A DNA stretch of 36,309 nucleotides. Source: Saprospiraceae bacterium (lineage in GTDB: Bacteria; Bacteroidota; Bacteroidia; Chitinophagales; Saprospiraceae). The notes beneath the pieces are model-generated. The model made no database searches. It saw nothing but the letters and a program-made list of their open reading frames with translations, and was not told the origin of the DNA. The translations under genes and the position numbers were made by a program. Positions 15,458 to 24,018 of the stretch are shown here, in pieces. Location: positions 1-36,309 of the forward strand of contig JALZVK010000088.1 in assembly GCA_023301005.1 (NCBI GenBank), written 5' to 3'. The stretch's first letter is position 1. Every line of letters begins with the position of its first letter.

Positions 15458-15499
15458 AAAAAAAAAACGAGACATAAAATTAATTATGCCTCGTTTTTT
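15458..15499. terminator. Bidirectional intrinsic terminator
   Basis: 12-base arms (15466-15477 and 15484-15495) with one mismatch are flanked by ten A on the left and six T on the right. It lies between the convergent ClpX-like and Gly-rich genes and can end both. Confidence 0.85.
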
Positions 15500-15523
15500 A
15501 TATTTTTATAGGTGTTGTTTAGT

Positions 15524-16177
15524 TTATTTTCCAAACAACTTGCCAAGACCACCTAAAGCGTCTTTTGCTTTATCCATAACATCACCTGCAGCATCAGCAG
15601 CTCCTTCACCTCCTTCAGCAGCATCACCAGTCAAACCACCTAAAGCATCTTTTGCTTTATCCATTAGTCCATCACCACCACCAGTCAAACCACCTAACAT
15701 AGCAGCAGCACCACCTGCACCACCTAACATACCTGCAGCTTTTCCAAGCATTCCGCCAGCATCTCCGCCTACTCCAAGAACATTCATAATGCTACTTGCA
15801 TCGATACCATCTGTATCACCATCTTCTTGCATTTTTCCAGCTAATCCACCAATCATACTTGACATACCAGCTCCAGCAGCTAATCCAGCAACAGACTCAG
15901 GTAATCCCATACTTGTCATTACTTTTTGCATAAACATTGCTTTGATACCTCCAAAAATAGAGTTACTAGCAAGACCTTCTCCACCACCTACAGCACCTTG
16001 GAACATTCCCATAAGACCACTTACATTACCTCCAGTAACCTGTGACATTACGCCTTCAGTCAAACTCTCTTGAGCCATTGGTAACATTTCTTTTGCTTGG
16101 TCTACTGAGATACCTGCTTTTCCAGCAATTTGTTCTGCGATTCCACCGCCCATAGATTCCATAATTTTGTCTAACAT
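15524..16177 (-). CDS. Gly/Ala-rich DUF937/YidB-like protein
   Basis: A 217-residue protein rich in Gly, Ala and Met with no signal peptide. The N-terminus (MLDKIMESMGGGIAEQIAGKAGISVDQAKEMLPMAQESLTEGV) resembles the start of DUF937/YidB-like proteins: a helix, then an '-aG.s..qa...l' helical pair. The second half holds two copies of MDKAKDALGGL (about 170-212), joined by a Gly/Ala/Asp-rich linker, ending LGKLFGK. Function is unknown. The opposite strand has a long open frame only because of the GC-rich Gly/Ala codons. It is convergent with the ClpX-like gene, with a shared terminator. Confidence 0.75.
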   Translation of the reverse strand: MLDKIMESMGGGIAEQIAGKAGISVDQAKEMLPMAQESLTEGVMSQVTGGNVSGLMGMFQGAVGGGEGLASNSIFGGIKAMFMQKVMTSMGLPESVAGLAAGAGMSSMIGGLAGKMQEDGDTDGIDASSIMNVLGVGGDAGGMLGKAAGMLGGAGGAAAMLGGLTGGGDGLMDKAKDALGGLTGDAAEGGEGAADAAGDVMDKAKDALGGLGKLFGK

Positions 16178-16383
16178 ATTTCTTTAAATTTTAAATGATT
16201 AATAAAACCTATTCTCTTAAAAAGAGAAACATAAGGTTTCTGTAATAATTGTTTCAATTATATATACGTTGAAATTTGGCGAAAGGTACTTTTTTAAATG
16301 TAAAATTCTTGTAAAAAGTTGTTTAAAGTCGTGACGGCACAGATTAAAGTATTAATTTTTGGTAGAATATTACTTACCTTCGC

Positions 16384-16473
16384 TTCATCTCGTTTGGGGT
16401 GTACCGTTCTTGAATGGTACTGAGATTATACCCATTGAACCTGCCCAGATTATGCTGGGAAGGGAAATGAGCC
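16384..16473 (+). promoter_or_regulatory. TPP riboswitch (THI element)
   Basis: Aptamer for thiamin pyrophosphate. The conserved pieces are in order: ggggtg (16396-16401), ctgaga (16420-16425), taccc-type segment ending at 16433, gaacctg (16437-16443), the cccag/ctggg variable hairpin (16444-16459) and agggaa (16460-16466). The closing P1 helix pairs ctcgttt with aaatgag. It lies 226 bases upstream of the TonB-dependent receptor start, on the same strand, so binding of TPP is expected to lower expression of that receptor. The expression platform downstream is interrupted by a palindromic repeat; a 5-bp gactc/gagtc hairpin (16642-16654) followed by ctattttttt is a candidate terminator. Confidence 0.93.
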
Positions 16474-16523
16474 AACCAAAAATATTCATCGTCCGATGGA
16501 TAGGCTTCTCAATGGTGTTTACT

Positions 16524-16632
16524 AATTTGATTTTTAACACATAGGTACATAGAACACATAAGTTCTTTGACCTTGTTTAGTTTTTCTAAATAACTATGTG
16601 TTCTATGTACCTATGTGGTAGAAATCAAAATT
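16524..16632. repeat. acatag-word palindrome in the riboswitch leader (family B, copy 2)
   Basis: Perfect 23-bp arms (16538-16560 and 16595-16617) are built of cacatagg/tacatag/aacacata words, with an outer extension in which aatttgattt faces aaatcaaaatt. It lies between the TPP aptamer and the receptor start codon. The element at 9825 shares its words. Confidence 0.88.
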
Positions 16633-16699
16633 ATCATCTGCGACTCTTCGAGTCCTATTTTTTTATTTAAAACAAAACAGTCAAACACTATTTTTTATT

Positions 16700-19204
16700 A
16701 TGAAAAAATTTTACAAAATCTGTTCTTGCATTCTAACAATGACTTTACTTTTTTCCAACATTGCTTTTACGCAATATAAAATTTATGGAAAAGTAACCGC
16801 CGAAAAAGAAACACTTATCGGAGCAACAATTCTCATTGTAGAAACTAATGAGCAAACCACTTCTCAAATGGACGGTAAATATCAATTCGAAAATATCGAA
16901 AAAGGATATTATACATTGATGGTCAATTACGGAGGTTACGAAAGTCATATTGTTGCGGTAAGAGTAAAAGATGATACAGAATTGGATATTGATATCTCAA
17001 GGCGATTGGAATTTGGTGAATTAATTGTTTCTTCCACTCGTGCAAGTGAGATCACGCCTATGACTTTTACCAATGTCACTAAAGAAAAATTAGAAAAAAA
17101 TAACCTCGGTCAAGATGTTCCTTTTTTATTAAAATGGACACCTTCCGTTGTGGTGACTTCTGATGCAGGTGCAGGAATCGGTTATACTGGAATACGAATA
17201 AGAGGTTCTGATCCAACTCGAACTAACGTTACGATTAATGGAATTCCGCTTAATGACTCTGAGTCGCAAGGTGTATTTTGGGTAAATATGCCCGACTTCG
17301 CAAGTAGTACTGAAGACATCCAAGTGCAACGTGGAGTGGGAACTTCTACAAATGGCGCAGGCGCATTTGGAGCAAGTATAAATTTAAATACCTCGAAAGT
17401 CCATACCGATGCTTATGGAAAAATTGCTTCTTCCATTGGCTCATTTAATACCTTAAAAAATAGTGTTCAATTTGGAAGTGGATTGATAAAAGATAAGTTC
17501 ACATTTGATGGTCGGTTGTCGCAATTACAATCGGATGGATATATTGATAGGGCAGAAGTGGATTTGAGTTCTTACTATTTGTCAGGTGCATATATAGGTG
17601 ATAAAACTTCGGTTCGATTCAATACTTTTTCAGGACATGAGGTAACTTACCAAGCTTGGAATGGAGTGCCTGCTCAATTTTTGGATGGAGAAGAATTGCA
17701 ATTTGATGTAACAGGATTGCCATTGGAAAGTGGGGAATTGATTAGATATAATGTTTCAGGAACTGAAAAATCAGGAACACCTCATGACAATGAAGTGGAC
17801 GATTATAGACAGACACATTACCAAGCACTTATCAATCATCAAGTGAATGGAGCAGTTAATTTTAATGGAGCATTACACTATACCAAAGGGCAAGGATTCT
17901 TTGAACAGTATAAAGGTGGAGAAGATTTTAGTGCTTATGGATTGAATCCAATTGAGCTGTCAGCTGATACAATTACTTCAACAGATTTGATTAGAAGACG
18001 GTGGTTGGATAATGATTTTTATGGAGTGACGTATGCTTTGAATTATACGCCTAATGATAAAATTGATTTTACCTTAGGTGGAGCTTGGAACAATTATGAA
18101 GGAAAACATTTCGGAGAAATCGTATGGGCGCAATTTGCAAGTGACGGCGCACTCGGTCATCGCTATTACGATAATGATGCAACGAAAACTGACTTTAATA
18201 TTTTTGGGAAATTGAACTATATGTTGACTGATAAATTATCGAGTTATGTGGATTTGCAATATCGAAAAGTAGATTACGAATTTCAAGGTTTAGATGCTGA
18301 TGGAAGTTTTATAGAAGCGAATGAAAATCTAAATTTCTTTAATCCAAAAGTTGGATTGACTTATCAATTAAAAAATAATGCTCAAACTTATGTTTCATTT
18401 GGCGTAGCGAATAGAGAACCTAACCGAAGTGATTTTACAGATTCTTCTCCTGATAGTCGCCCGACTCATGAGACACTTTACAATGCAGAATTAGGTTACC
18501 GTAAAAATTTCAGAAAGACTGTTCTAGGAGCGAATGCTTATTGGATGCAATATGACAACCAACTCGTATTGACAGGGCAACTAAATGATGTAGGAGAAAA
18601 TACTCGTATCAATGTCGATGATAGTTTCCGTGCTGGTGTGGAATTGGAAGGTGCATTGGAAGTGATGGATGGATTGACTATAAATGCTGGAGCAACATTT
18701 TCCCAAAACAAAATCAAAGCATTCACAGAATTTATTGACAACTGGGATATAGGAGGACAAGGACAAGTGAATCATGAAGATACTGATTTAGCATTTTCTC
18801 CTAACCTTTTATTTTCGGGAGGAATGAATTATGATGTTTTTAAGGATAATGATAAGCAACAACTTAGTTTATCTTTAACTGGAAAATATGTTGGGCAACA
18901 ATTCATTGATAATACGTCTAATGAAAATACTCAGTTGGATGCTTTTGCTTATGGCGATTTTAGAGTTGGATATACTATTAAAACAAAATGGGTAGAAGAA
19001 ATAGGAATTACATTATTAGTGAGAAATGTATTCGATGCACAGTATGTCAATAATGCTTGGACTTACCGTTACCAATCTGCTGGCTTTGATGCTCGACCTT
19101 TTGATGCCTTTGCGAGGTCGGAAGGAAATTCGATTTATAACTTAACTGGATTTTATCCGCAAGCAGGAAGGAATTATTTATTAGGGATAAATTTGAAATT
19201 TTAA
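16700..19204 (+). CDS. TonB-dependent outer-membrane receptor, predicted thiamin transporter
   Basis: Outer-membrane beta-barrel transporter of 834 residues, energised by TonB-ExbBD. Order of parts: signal peptide (1-24), a CarboxypepD_reg-like domain (about 25-110, IYGKVTAEKETLIGATILI), the plug (about 115-235, with GYTGIRIRGSDPTRTNVTINGIPLNDSE), and the barrel ending in LLGINLKF with a C-terminal Phe. The substrate is inferred from the TPP riboswitch upstream: TonB receptors under THI elements in Bacteroidota are known predicted thiamin or precursor importers. No SusD partner is adjacent, as expected for small-molecule receptors. The inner-membrane partner PnuT or a thiamin kinase, often next to it, is not here. 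Confidence 0.88.
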   Translation: MKKFYKICSCILTMTLLFSNIAFTQYKIYGKVTAEKETLIGATILIVETNEQTTSQMDGKYQFENIEKGYYTLMVNYGGYESHIVAVRVKDDTELDIDISRRLEFGELIVSSTRASEITPMTFTNVTKEKLEKNNLGQDVPFLLKWTPSVVVTSDAGAGIGYTGIRIRGSDPTRTNVTINGIPLNDSESQGVFWVNMPDFASSTEDIQVQRGVGTSTNGAGAFGASINLNTSKVHTDAYGKIASSIGSFNTLKNSVQFGSGLIKDKFTFDGRLSQLQSDGYIDRAEVDLSSYYLSGAYIGDKTSVRFNTFSGHEVTYQAWNGVPAQFLDGEELQFDVTGLPLESGELIRYNVSGTEKSGTPHDNEVDDYRQTHYQALINHQVNGAVNFNGALHYTKGQGFFEQYKGGEDFSAYGLNPIELSADTITSTDLIRRRWLDNDFYGVTYALNYTPNDKIDFTLGGAWNNYEGKHFGEIVWAQFASDGALGHRYYDNDATKTDFNIFGKLNYMLTDKLSSYVDLQYRKVDYEFQGLDADGSFIEANENLNFFNPKVGLTYQLKNNAQTYVSFGVANREPNRSDFTDSSPDSRPTHETLYNAELGYRKNFRKTVLGANAYWMQYDNQLVLTGQLNDVGENTRINVDDSFRAGVELEGALEVMDGLTINAGATFSQNKIKAFTEFIDNWDIGGQGQVNHEDTDLAFSPNLLFSGGMNYDVFKDNDKQQLSLSLTGKYVGQQFIDNTSNENTQLDAFAYGDFRVGYTIKTKWVEEIGITLLVRNVFDAQYVNNAWTYRYQSAGFDARPFDAFARSEGNSIYNLTGFYPQAGRNYLLGINLKF

Positions 19205-19206
19205 TT

Positions 19207-19344
19207 AAATTACATTTTATTTTTACCGCAGAGTAATGAAAGAGTTTTCGTAGAGTTACACAGAGTTTACCTAATATTCTTAAAAACGCTGTGCAACTCT
19301 GTGAAAACTCATTTCAACTCTGCGGTAAAAAAATAAATGTAATT
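19207..19344. repeat. cagagtt-word palindrome (family A, copy 2)
   Basis: A 138-bp inverted repeat begins 3 bases after the receptor stop. The outer arms run from aaattacattt to accgcagagt and face their complements ending at 19344, with small length differences. Inner arms gagttttcgtagagttacacag and ctgtgcaactctgtgaaaac pair with few mismatches. Confidence 0.85.
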
Positions 19345-19362
19345 TCACAGAAATAATCTTTT

Positions 19363-20865
19363 ATGCCCCTGAGTTTTTTGATAAAAAAAATACCACTTAC
19401 TGTACAGCACATTGTTTTTATTGCATTTATAACAATGTACTTACTAATCAAATTTACCTACCATGAATTATGGAAAGATGAGTGGCAAGCGTGGCTGATG
19501 GCGCGCGATATGGGATGGGGCGAACTCCTCGGTTCCTTATACTACGAAGGTCATCCCGCCCTATGGTATCTCTACCTTAAAGTATGGTCACTTTTTTCCA
19601 CAGGAATGAATGATGAAGTATTATTACAATTGTCACATGCTGTAATTATGTGTGGCGTGTACTATATTTTATGTATTCGATTTACATTGCCATTTTGGTT
19701 GAGAGCATTGCTATTGTTGAGTTATTACCCGTTTTTCGAATATGGAATAGTAAGTCGAGGGTATGCATTTGTGATGTTGATAGGATATGTAATTGTATTG
19801 TTATTAAATAATGCAAAACAACATGTTGGAAAATTATGTGTCTTATTTTTTCTGCTGTGTCAGACAGAAGTATATGCGGTGATGATGGCAGGCGCACTTT
19901 TGTTTTATTTATTTTTAGAACAAAAAATAGATAAGACTTGGAAAGAAGTTTTGCAAGATTCTGATTTTAGAAAAATAGCGGGGAGTAGTTTTGCAGGGTT
20001 AGTTGTGTTTTTACTTTCGGTATATCCTCGGACTAGTGAAGACGAATTATCACGAGCTTATTTATCAGAACCATTTAGCGGAGAAATATTTTTTAAAGGA
20101 TTTCAAGGGATGTTCGCCAATACCTTTTGGATAGGTTCGATAAATGATACCAACGTATTTGGAGTGTCAGCAATAGGATTGATTTTGAGTTTGATAGTAT
20201 TGATAGGATTGGTTTATTTCTTTTATCAAGATGGTCGAGATTCATTTAAGGAAAAAAATCTGTTGTTTACTTTATTGTTTTTTGTAGTTGGATATTTTAT
20301 TTTTTTGATAACGATATATACAGGAGGAGTTAGACAATGGGGAACATTTTTTATTTTCTTTACGATGATATTGCAATTATATTTTTCCCAAAAAAGAAAA
20401 AAAGAATCTGCTAGCAGATTAGATATGTTGCAAATAGGATTTCTTGTAAGTGTATTGTTATTTCAAATGTACTATAGTTTTTTAGCATTAAAAAAAGAGA
20501 TTGAATTTCCATTTTCAAATGCAAAAATAGCGGCTGAATTTATTCAGTCAAAAGTCCCTGAGAATGTTCCTATCGTAGCGATTAATAAATTTGAAGTTGC
20601 TCCCGTAGTTGGTTATGCCAATCGAGATTTTTATGCTCTTCCTGACGGAGAGCCTTTTACTTATTTTAAATGGGTAGAAAAAGTGTACTTACCTCCTGAG
20701 CAAGAATTGAAGATGTTTGCTAACTTTAAAAAAGTAGGCGGCATCATTATCATTTCTCCAAAACTATTAGGGCAGAAACGTTATCCTAATGCTAAGTTGT
20801 GGAAAGAGTTTACCAACTACAATATCAAAAATGAGAATTATTATCTTTATACTTTAGAAAAGTAA
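19363..20865 (+). CDS. GT-C type membrane protein (glycosyltransferase-like)
   Basis: Integral membrane protein of 500 residues with about ten hydrophobic segments and a short soluble C-terminal part. The first external loop holds Asp39-Glu40 (LWKDEWQAWLMARD) and then EGHPALWY (62-69). Such an acidic pair followed by 'EGHP..w' is typical of GT39/ArnT-type enzymes using polyprenyl-phosphate sugars. Substrate is unknown. It follows the thiamin receptor by 158 bases, but a palindromic repeat lies between, so shared control by the riboswitch is doubtful. The stop codon itself is inside the next palindromic element. Confidence 0.7.
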   Translation: MPLSFLIKKIPLTVQHIVFIAFITMYLLIKFTYHELWKDEWQAWLMARDMGWGELLGSLYYEGHPALWYLYLKVWSLFSTGMNDEVLLQLSHAVIMCGVYYILCIRFTLPFWLRALLLLSYYPFFEYGIVSRGYAFVMLIGYVIVLLLNNAKQHVGKLCVLFFLLCQTEVYAVMMAGALLFYLFLEQKIDKTWKEVLQDSDFRKIAGSSFAGLVVFLLSVYPRTSEDELSRAYLSEPFSGEIFFKGFQGMFANTFWIGSINDTNVFGVSAIGLILSLIVLIGLVYFFYQDGRDSFKEKNLLFTLLFFVVGYFIFLITIYTGGVRQWGTFFIFFTMILQLYFSQKRKKESASRLDMLQIGFLVSVLLFQMYYSFLALKKEIEFPFSNAKIAAEFIQSKVPENVPIVAINKFEVAPVVGYANRDFYALPDGEPFTYFKWVEKVYLPPEQELKMFANFKKVGGIIIISPKLLGQKRYPNAKLWKEFTNYNIKNENYYLYTLEK

Positions 20866-21055
20866 CCGCCAACCCTGACGGTAGCCAGATAAGGATTGAG
20901 TACCTCTGTAAAACTCTGTGAAAAATCTCTGTGAAACTCTGTGAAATAGCCCTCTAACTTGACTATTTCACAGAGTTTCACGGAGAACTAAAAGAGTTTC
21001 ACAGAGACACTCAATCCTTAAGTCAATGACTCTAGTAGTCAGGATTGGCGGTTAC
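20862..21055. repeat. cagagtt-word palindrome (family A-like, copy 3)
   Basis: A 194-bp inverted repeat has ends gtaaccgcc (20862-20870) and ggcggttac (21047-21055). Intermediate arms aaggattgag and ctcaatcctt pair, and inner 24-base arms at 20926-20949 and 20963-20986 match apart from one wobble. The words are actctgtgaa. The left end contains the stop codon of the membrane protein gene. Confidence 0.9.
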
Positions 21056-21071
21056 ATTAAAATCAAAAAAA

Positions 21072-22049
21072 ATGAAATACCAATATTCACAAATCCTTCT
21101 TTTCCTATCACTAACTCTTTTTATTTTTTCATGTGAAAAACTCATAGAACTTGATGTTCGGAATAATGCAGGAATGCTTGTTGAGTTAGAATTTATAGAA
21201 GGAGAAAATTCTGAAGAGTTCATAATTGCCTCCAAAAGGTTTGCAGATTTTTTTCCAAAATATAATATGGAATTAAAGAAAATAGGAGAGGGGAATAAAT
21301 ATAAAGTACAACTTCCGACTTTTTTAAGTCCTAATTTGGTAGGTATGTTACTAGGTGGGAAAGGTGAAATTACACTTGCACCACAGGTAGGAGATAAGTT
21401 AACGGTTACTCCTAATCAAATTGCAGATTTTCAAAGAAGCCATTCAAATGGAGATAAAACAATCATGGTAGAATTAACGGATGACTATGCAGTTAAATGG
21501 GAGGCAATGACAAAAAGTAATGTTGATAAAAATATAACAATTATTGTAGATGGAATGTTTGTGTCGAGTCCTGAAGTAAGATCTCCAATAAGTGTTGGAA
21601 AGTTTACTTTGCTGAATGAAAATGAAGAATTTTTAAAAGTAATATATAGTTTATTAAAAAATCCTTCTGATAATTTGAAGTCTCCAAAATTTACAACTAA
21701 GTTATTTTTAAGAGATGGTGAAGGTGCAACGGAATTATCTGAAGAACTTAGGAAAGAGTACTACGCACTTCAACATGGATTTAATCAAAATAAATATGAT
21801 GTATTTCAAATAATAGATGAAAATCCATTGTTAGAACCTCATGTAAAAGAAGGACTGAAAGAAGATATCGGAAGAATGATGGATAGGGATTTGGGTGGAT
21901 ATTTGGGACATAGTAAATTTAATCTTTTGCAATTTCAAGATGTGATGAGAAATGCGAGACTGGTGTATGATACGAGTTTGTCGAGACAGAAAGTTAGAGA
22001 GGAGCAACGACTTCGGGAGGTGAAAGAGGATGATGGATTGCCGTTTTGA
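21072..22049 (+). CDS. Lipoprotein with a SecD P1-head-like domain
   Basis: A 325-residue lipoprotein. I chose ATG at 21072 rather than an in-frame TTG at 21045, because the latter lies inside the palindromic element and adds nine residues before a good signal peptide with lipobox FIFSC (Cys21). Residues about 100-180 resemble the P1 head of SecD/SecDF: ITLAPQVGDKL, then MVELTDDYAVKWEAMTKSN, then KNITIIVDGMFVSSPEVRSPISVGKF, corresponding to the SecD run with 'IvlDG.v.SaP.v...I.gG'. It has no transmembrane transporter part, so it is a stand-alone head domain tethered to a membrane. The C-terminal half is helical, charged and unrecognised. A periplasmic role in export or envelope assembly is only inference. 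Confidence 0.7.
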   Translation: MKYQYSQILLFLSLTLFIFSCEKLIELDVRNNAGMLVELEFIEGENSEEFIIASKRFADFFPKYNMELKKIGEGNKYKVQLPTFLSPNLVGMLLGGKGEITLAPQVGDKLTVTPNQIADFQRSHSNGDKTIMVELTDDYAVKWEAMTKSNVDKNITIIVDGMFVSSPEVRSPISVGKFTLLNENEEFLKVIYSLLKNPSDNLKSPKFTTKLFLRDGEGATELSEELRKEYYALQHGFNQNKYDVFQIIDENPLLEPHVKEGLKEDIGRMMDRDLGGYLGHSKFNLLQFQDVMRNARLVYDTSLSRQKVREEQRLREVKEDDGLPF

Positions 22050-22052
22050 TTT

Positions 22053-22090
22053 TTTTTTACCGCAGAGTTATGAAGAGTTTGAGTGTCATC
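22053..22090 (+). repeat. Single end of a family A palindrome
   Basis: Poly-T then accgcagagttatgaagagtttgag matches the left arms at 11174 and 19224, but no right arm follows. It starts 4 bases after the lipoprotein stop. It looks like a decayed or truncated copy. Confidence 0.65.
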
Positions 22091-22201
22091 AAAAAAAGCG
22101 TTTTAGCCAAAATTTGATTTTCCAAGAAGCTCTAATTGTATCGTTTTTAAATCTCTATTCTCGACTCTAAATCATTCTAGTAATTTTAAAAAATATAAAA
22201 C

Positions 22202-22891
22202 ATGAAAAATACTATCTCAACACTTTTCCTATTGACCTTTTTATTGACCAATCCAATATTCGCTCAACAACCTCGCCCAAATGTTACTACTGTCGGAGAA
22301 GCGATTGTCTACGCGGCACCTAATGAAATTGTAATGTCATTTACAGTTATAACTCAAGACGAATCTATCGTTAAAGCTAAAGAGAGGAACACAGCGATTT
22401 CAAAAAAAGCTATCAAATACCTTCGTAAAAAAAGAGTATCATCTGAACATATTCAGACACAGTATATGAGTGTATATCGGGTTAGAAAGAATATCCAAAA
22501 ACCATTTAACGTAAGTCAGCGATTTGAGATATGTATTCAAGATATTTCCTCTTACGAGGAAATTGTAGATGGATTGTTAGAAAATGGAATTGAAAATGTA
22601 CAAGGTCCCATTTTTAGAAATACAGAGATAAAAAAATATAAAGATGAAGCTCGAAAAAAAGCTATCAGAAATGCAAAAGAAAAAGCTGAATTGTTAGCTG
22701 GTGAATTAGGTCAGACGATTTCCAAGGCTTATGAGATAACTGAACAAACTGCGAATAATTCTAATAGTAGTCAAGGTGGTTATGGAACTTCCGAGGTAGA
22801 GTTAGAAGCGAATATGGATGACAATACTAGTTTTGCACCAGGGCAAATGAAGGTGCGGGCGAAGGTGGAGGTGCGGTTTTATTTGAATTAG
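22202..22891 (+). CDS. SIMPL domain (DUF541) protein
   Basis: Exported protein of 229 residues with a signal peptide ending near FAQQ (residues 1-21) and no lipobox. The SIMPL pattern is clear: TVGEAIVYAAPNEIVMSFTVITQDESIVKAKERN (about 30-63), the middle YLRKKRVSSEHIQTQYMSVY, and EARKKAIRNAKEKAELLAGELGQTI (about 148-172), ending in KVRAKVEVRFYL. Proteins of this family are periplasmic or outer-membrane associated; roles are poorly defined, though oligomeric structures are known. The neighbouring lipoprotein starts 37 bases later on the same strand, so they may be cotranscribed. Confidence 0.88.
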   Translation: MKNTISTLFLLTFLLTNPIFAQQPRPNVTTVGEAIVYAAPNEIVMSFTVITQDESIVKAKERNTAISKKAIKYLRKKRVSSEHIQTQYMSVYRVRKNIQKPFNVSQRFEICIQDISSYEEIVDGLLENGIENVQGPIFRNTEIKKYKDEARKKAIRNAKEKAELLAGELGQTISKAYEITEQTANNSNSSQGGYGTSEVELEANMDDNTSFAPGQMKVRAKVEVRFYLN

Positions 22892-22928
22892 AAAATGATT
22901 TGTATTACTCATAATATCAAATTAAAAA

Positions 22929-23597
22929 ATGAAAATAAAAAAACTTGTATATGGAATCTTAATGATGGTATTATCAAGTTGTGCTAGATTTAATTCAGAT
23001 ATTAGATATGAACCGAAAACAGAAAGAGAATTTATATTTCCAATGCAAAGTCAAGAATTTACTAAATCAGTAGAAGAATGTATGAGATTGGAAAAGTTTC
23101 CTTGCAATTATCCAGAACCTCAAGATTCATTAAGTGAATTTCAAAATACATGGTACTCAAAACATCTGATAAGTTTAAAAGAACCGAAAATTTATAATCA
23201 AAAAGGAAACGGTTTAAAGATTATACGATTTACTGAATTAGGAACATGGTCAAATCCATTCTGTTACAAAATTGAAAACCAAAACGATTTAATTTTAGGA
23301 ACATATAGTAGATCAAAAGGACTTGGTGGATATAAAGCTGGAAGAAGGATTAGGTTTAAAGAAAAAAAATTAAATCAAAATGATTGGAATACTATCAAGA
23401 CAAAAATTGATAGCATTAAATTTTGGCAAATACCAACTCATGACCCAAATATTATTTTTGATGGTGGAGAATGGATTTTAGAAATATTATGGGAAGATGA
23501 ATATCACTTTGTAACAAGAAATAGTCCTGCTGATTATGGTGGAAAAGAGTATGCTGAACTATGCGAGTTGATAATAAATATGTTTAATGGAAAATAA
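22929..23597 (+). CDS. Lipoprotein of unknown function
   Basis: A 222-residue predicted lipoprotein with a short signal peptide and lipobox LSSC (Cys18). I do not recognise the family. The C-terminal half has the pattern FWQIP...DGGEWILEILWEDEYHFVTRNSPADYG..YAELCELIINMF (about 165-218), a layout often seen in uncharacterised Bacteroidota envelope proteins. The mature part also has Cys residues at about 50, 58, 110 and 212 that could pair. It lies 37 bases after the SIMPL gene and probably shares its transcript. Base use is more AT-rich than in the flanking genes. Confidence 0.65.
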   Translation: MKIKKLVYGILMMVLSSCARFNSDIRYEPKTEREFIFPMQSQEFTKSVEECMRLEKFPCNYPEPQDSLSEFQNTWYSKHLISLKEPKIYNQKGNGLKIIRFTELGTWSNPFCYKIENQNDLILGTYSRSKGLGGYKAGRRIRFKEKKLNQNDWNTIKTKIDSIKFWQIPTHDPNIIFDGGEWILEILWEDEYHFVTRNSPADYGGKEYAELCELIINMFNGK

Positions 23598-24018
23598 TAA
23601 AACTTGTGACTATGAAACATTTGTACACAAACAAAAAGCATAAAAACCAAGTTTAGAAATGTTTCAATTTTATATACAGTCTTGATTTTTTTGTAACTTT
23701 TTTCATCAGGAAAAAAGTTAAGTTAGAAGAACCAAGAGTATATTTAGCCATCTCTCTCTCCCCCAATCTCATTTGTCCCCCAATATACATCCCAAATAAA
23801 AATACCATTCAAGGTAGGTCACTTCTTCACTAGTTTGTATTAAATAAGTAGTACAAGTCTATGATAGTGTAGTAAGTAATACATGAAAGAATATAAATAT
23901 TGAAAATAAATATATTTTTACGATTTTTGATATTCATATTATTATAGATTCCAAGACAAACACATAATCGTATTTAATTTTAAGGCTAATTTTGCATAAC
24001 TGAACAAAACTCTAACTT
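23598..24018. other. 420-base intergenic region before the SprB-repeat protease
   Basis: No coding frame or RNA gene is seen. It contains a pyrimidine-rich patch (tctctctctcccccaat) with cccccaat occurring twice between about 23759 and 23783. A loose gaaacatttgtac/aatgtttc inverted pair lies near 23610-23665, and the promoter box is at 23987. Confidence 0.5.
23987..23994 (+). promoter_or_regulatory. -10-like promoter box of the SprB-repeat protease gene
   Basis: TAATTTTG matches TAnnTTTG exactly and lies 24 bases before the ATG, predicting a leader of about 18 bases. The upstream TTG element is not clear. Confidence 0.5.

Noticed and set aside
15390-16073. Plus-strand open frame of 227 codons rich in Pro and Ser
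   Set aside because: It is the complement of the Gly/Ala-rich minus-strand gene, where GGN and GCN codons give few stops. Its start lies in a palindrome and terminator, and it has no domain.
16359-16544. 61-codon frame over the TPP riboswitch
   Set aside because: It consists of the aptamer sequence itself, whose bases are explained by RNA structure.
19363-20865. Thiamin inner-membrane transporter (PnuT) downstream of the riboswitch-controlled receptor
   Set aside because: The protein is about twice PnuT length, and its DE and EGHP motifs fit a GT-C enzyme. A palindrome separates it from the receptor.
21045-21071. TTG start adding nine residues to the SecD-head-like lipoprotein
   Set aside because: It lies inside the palindromic element and would put a charged stretch before a complete lipoprotein signal peptide; ATG at 21072 fits better.
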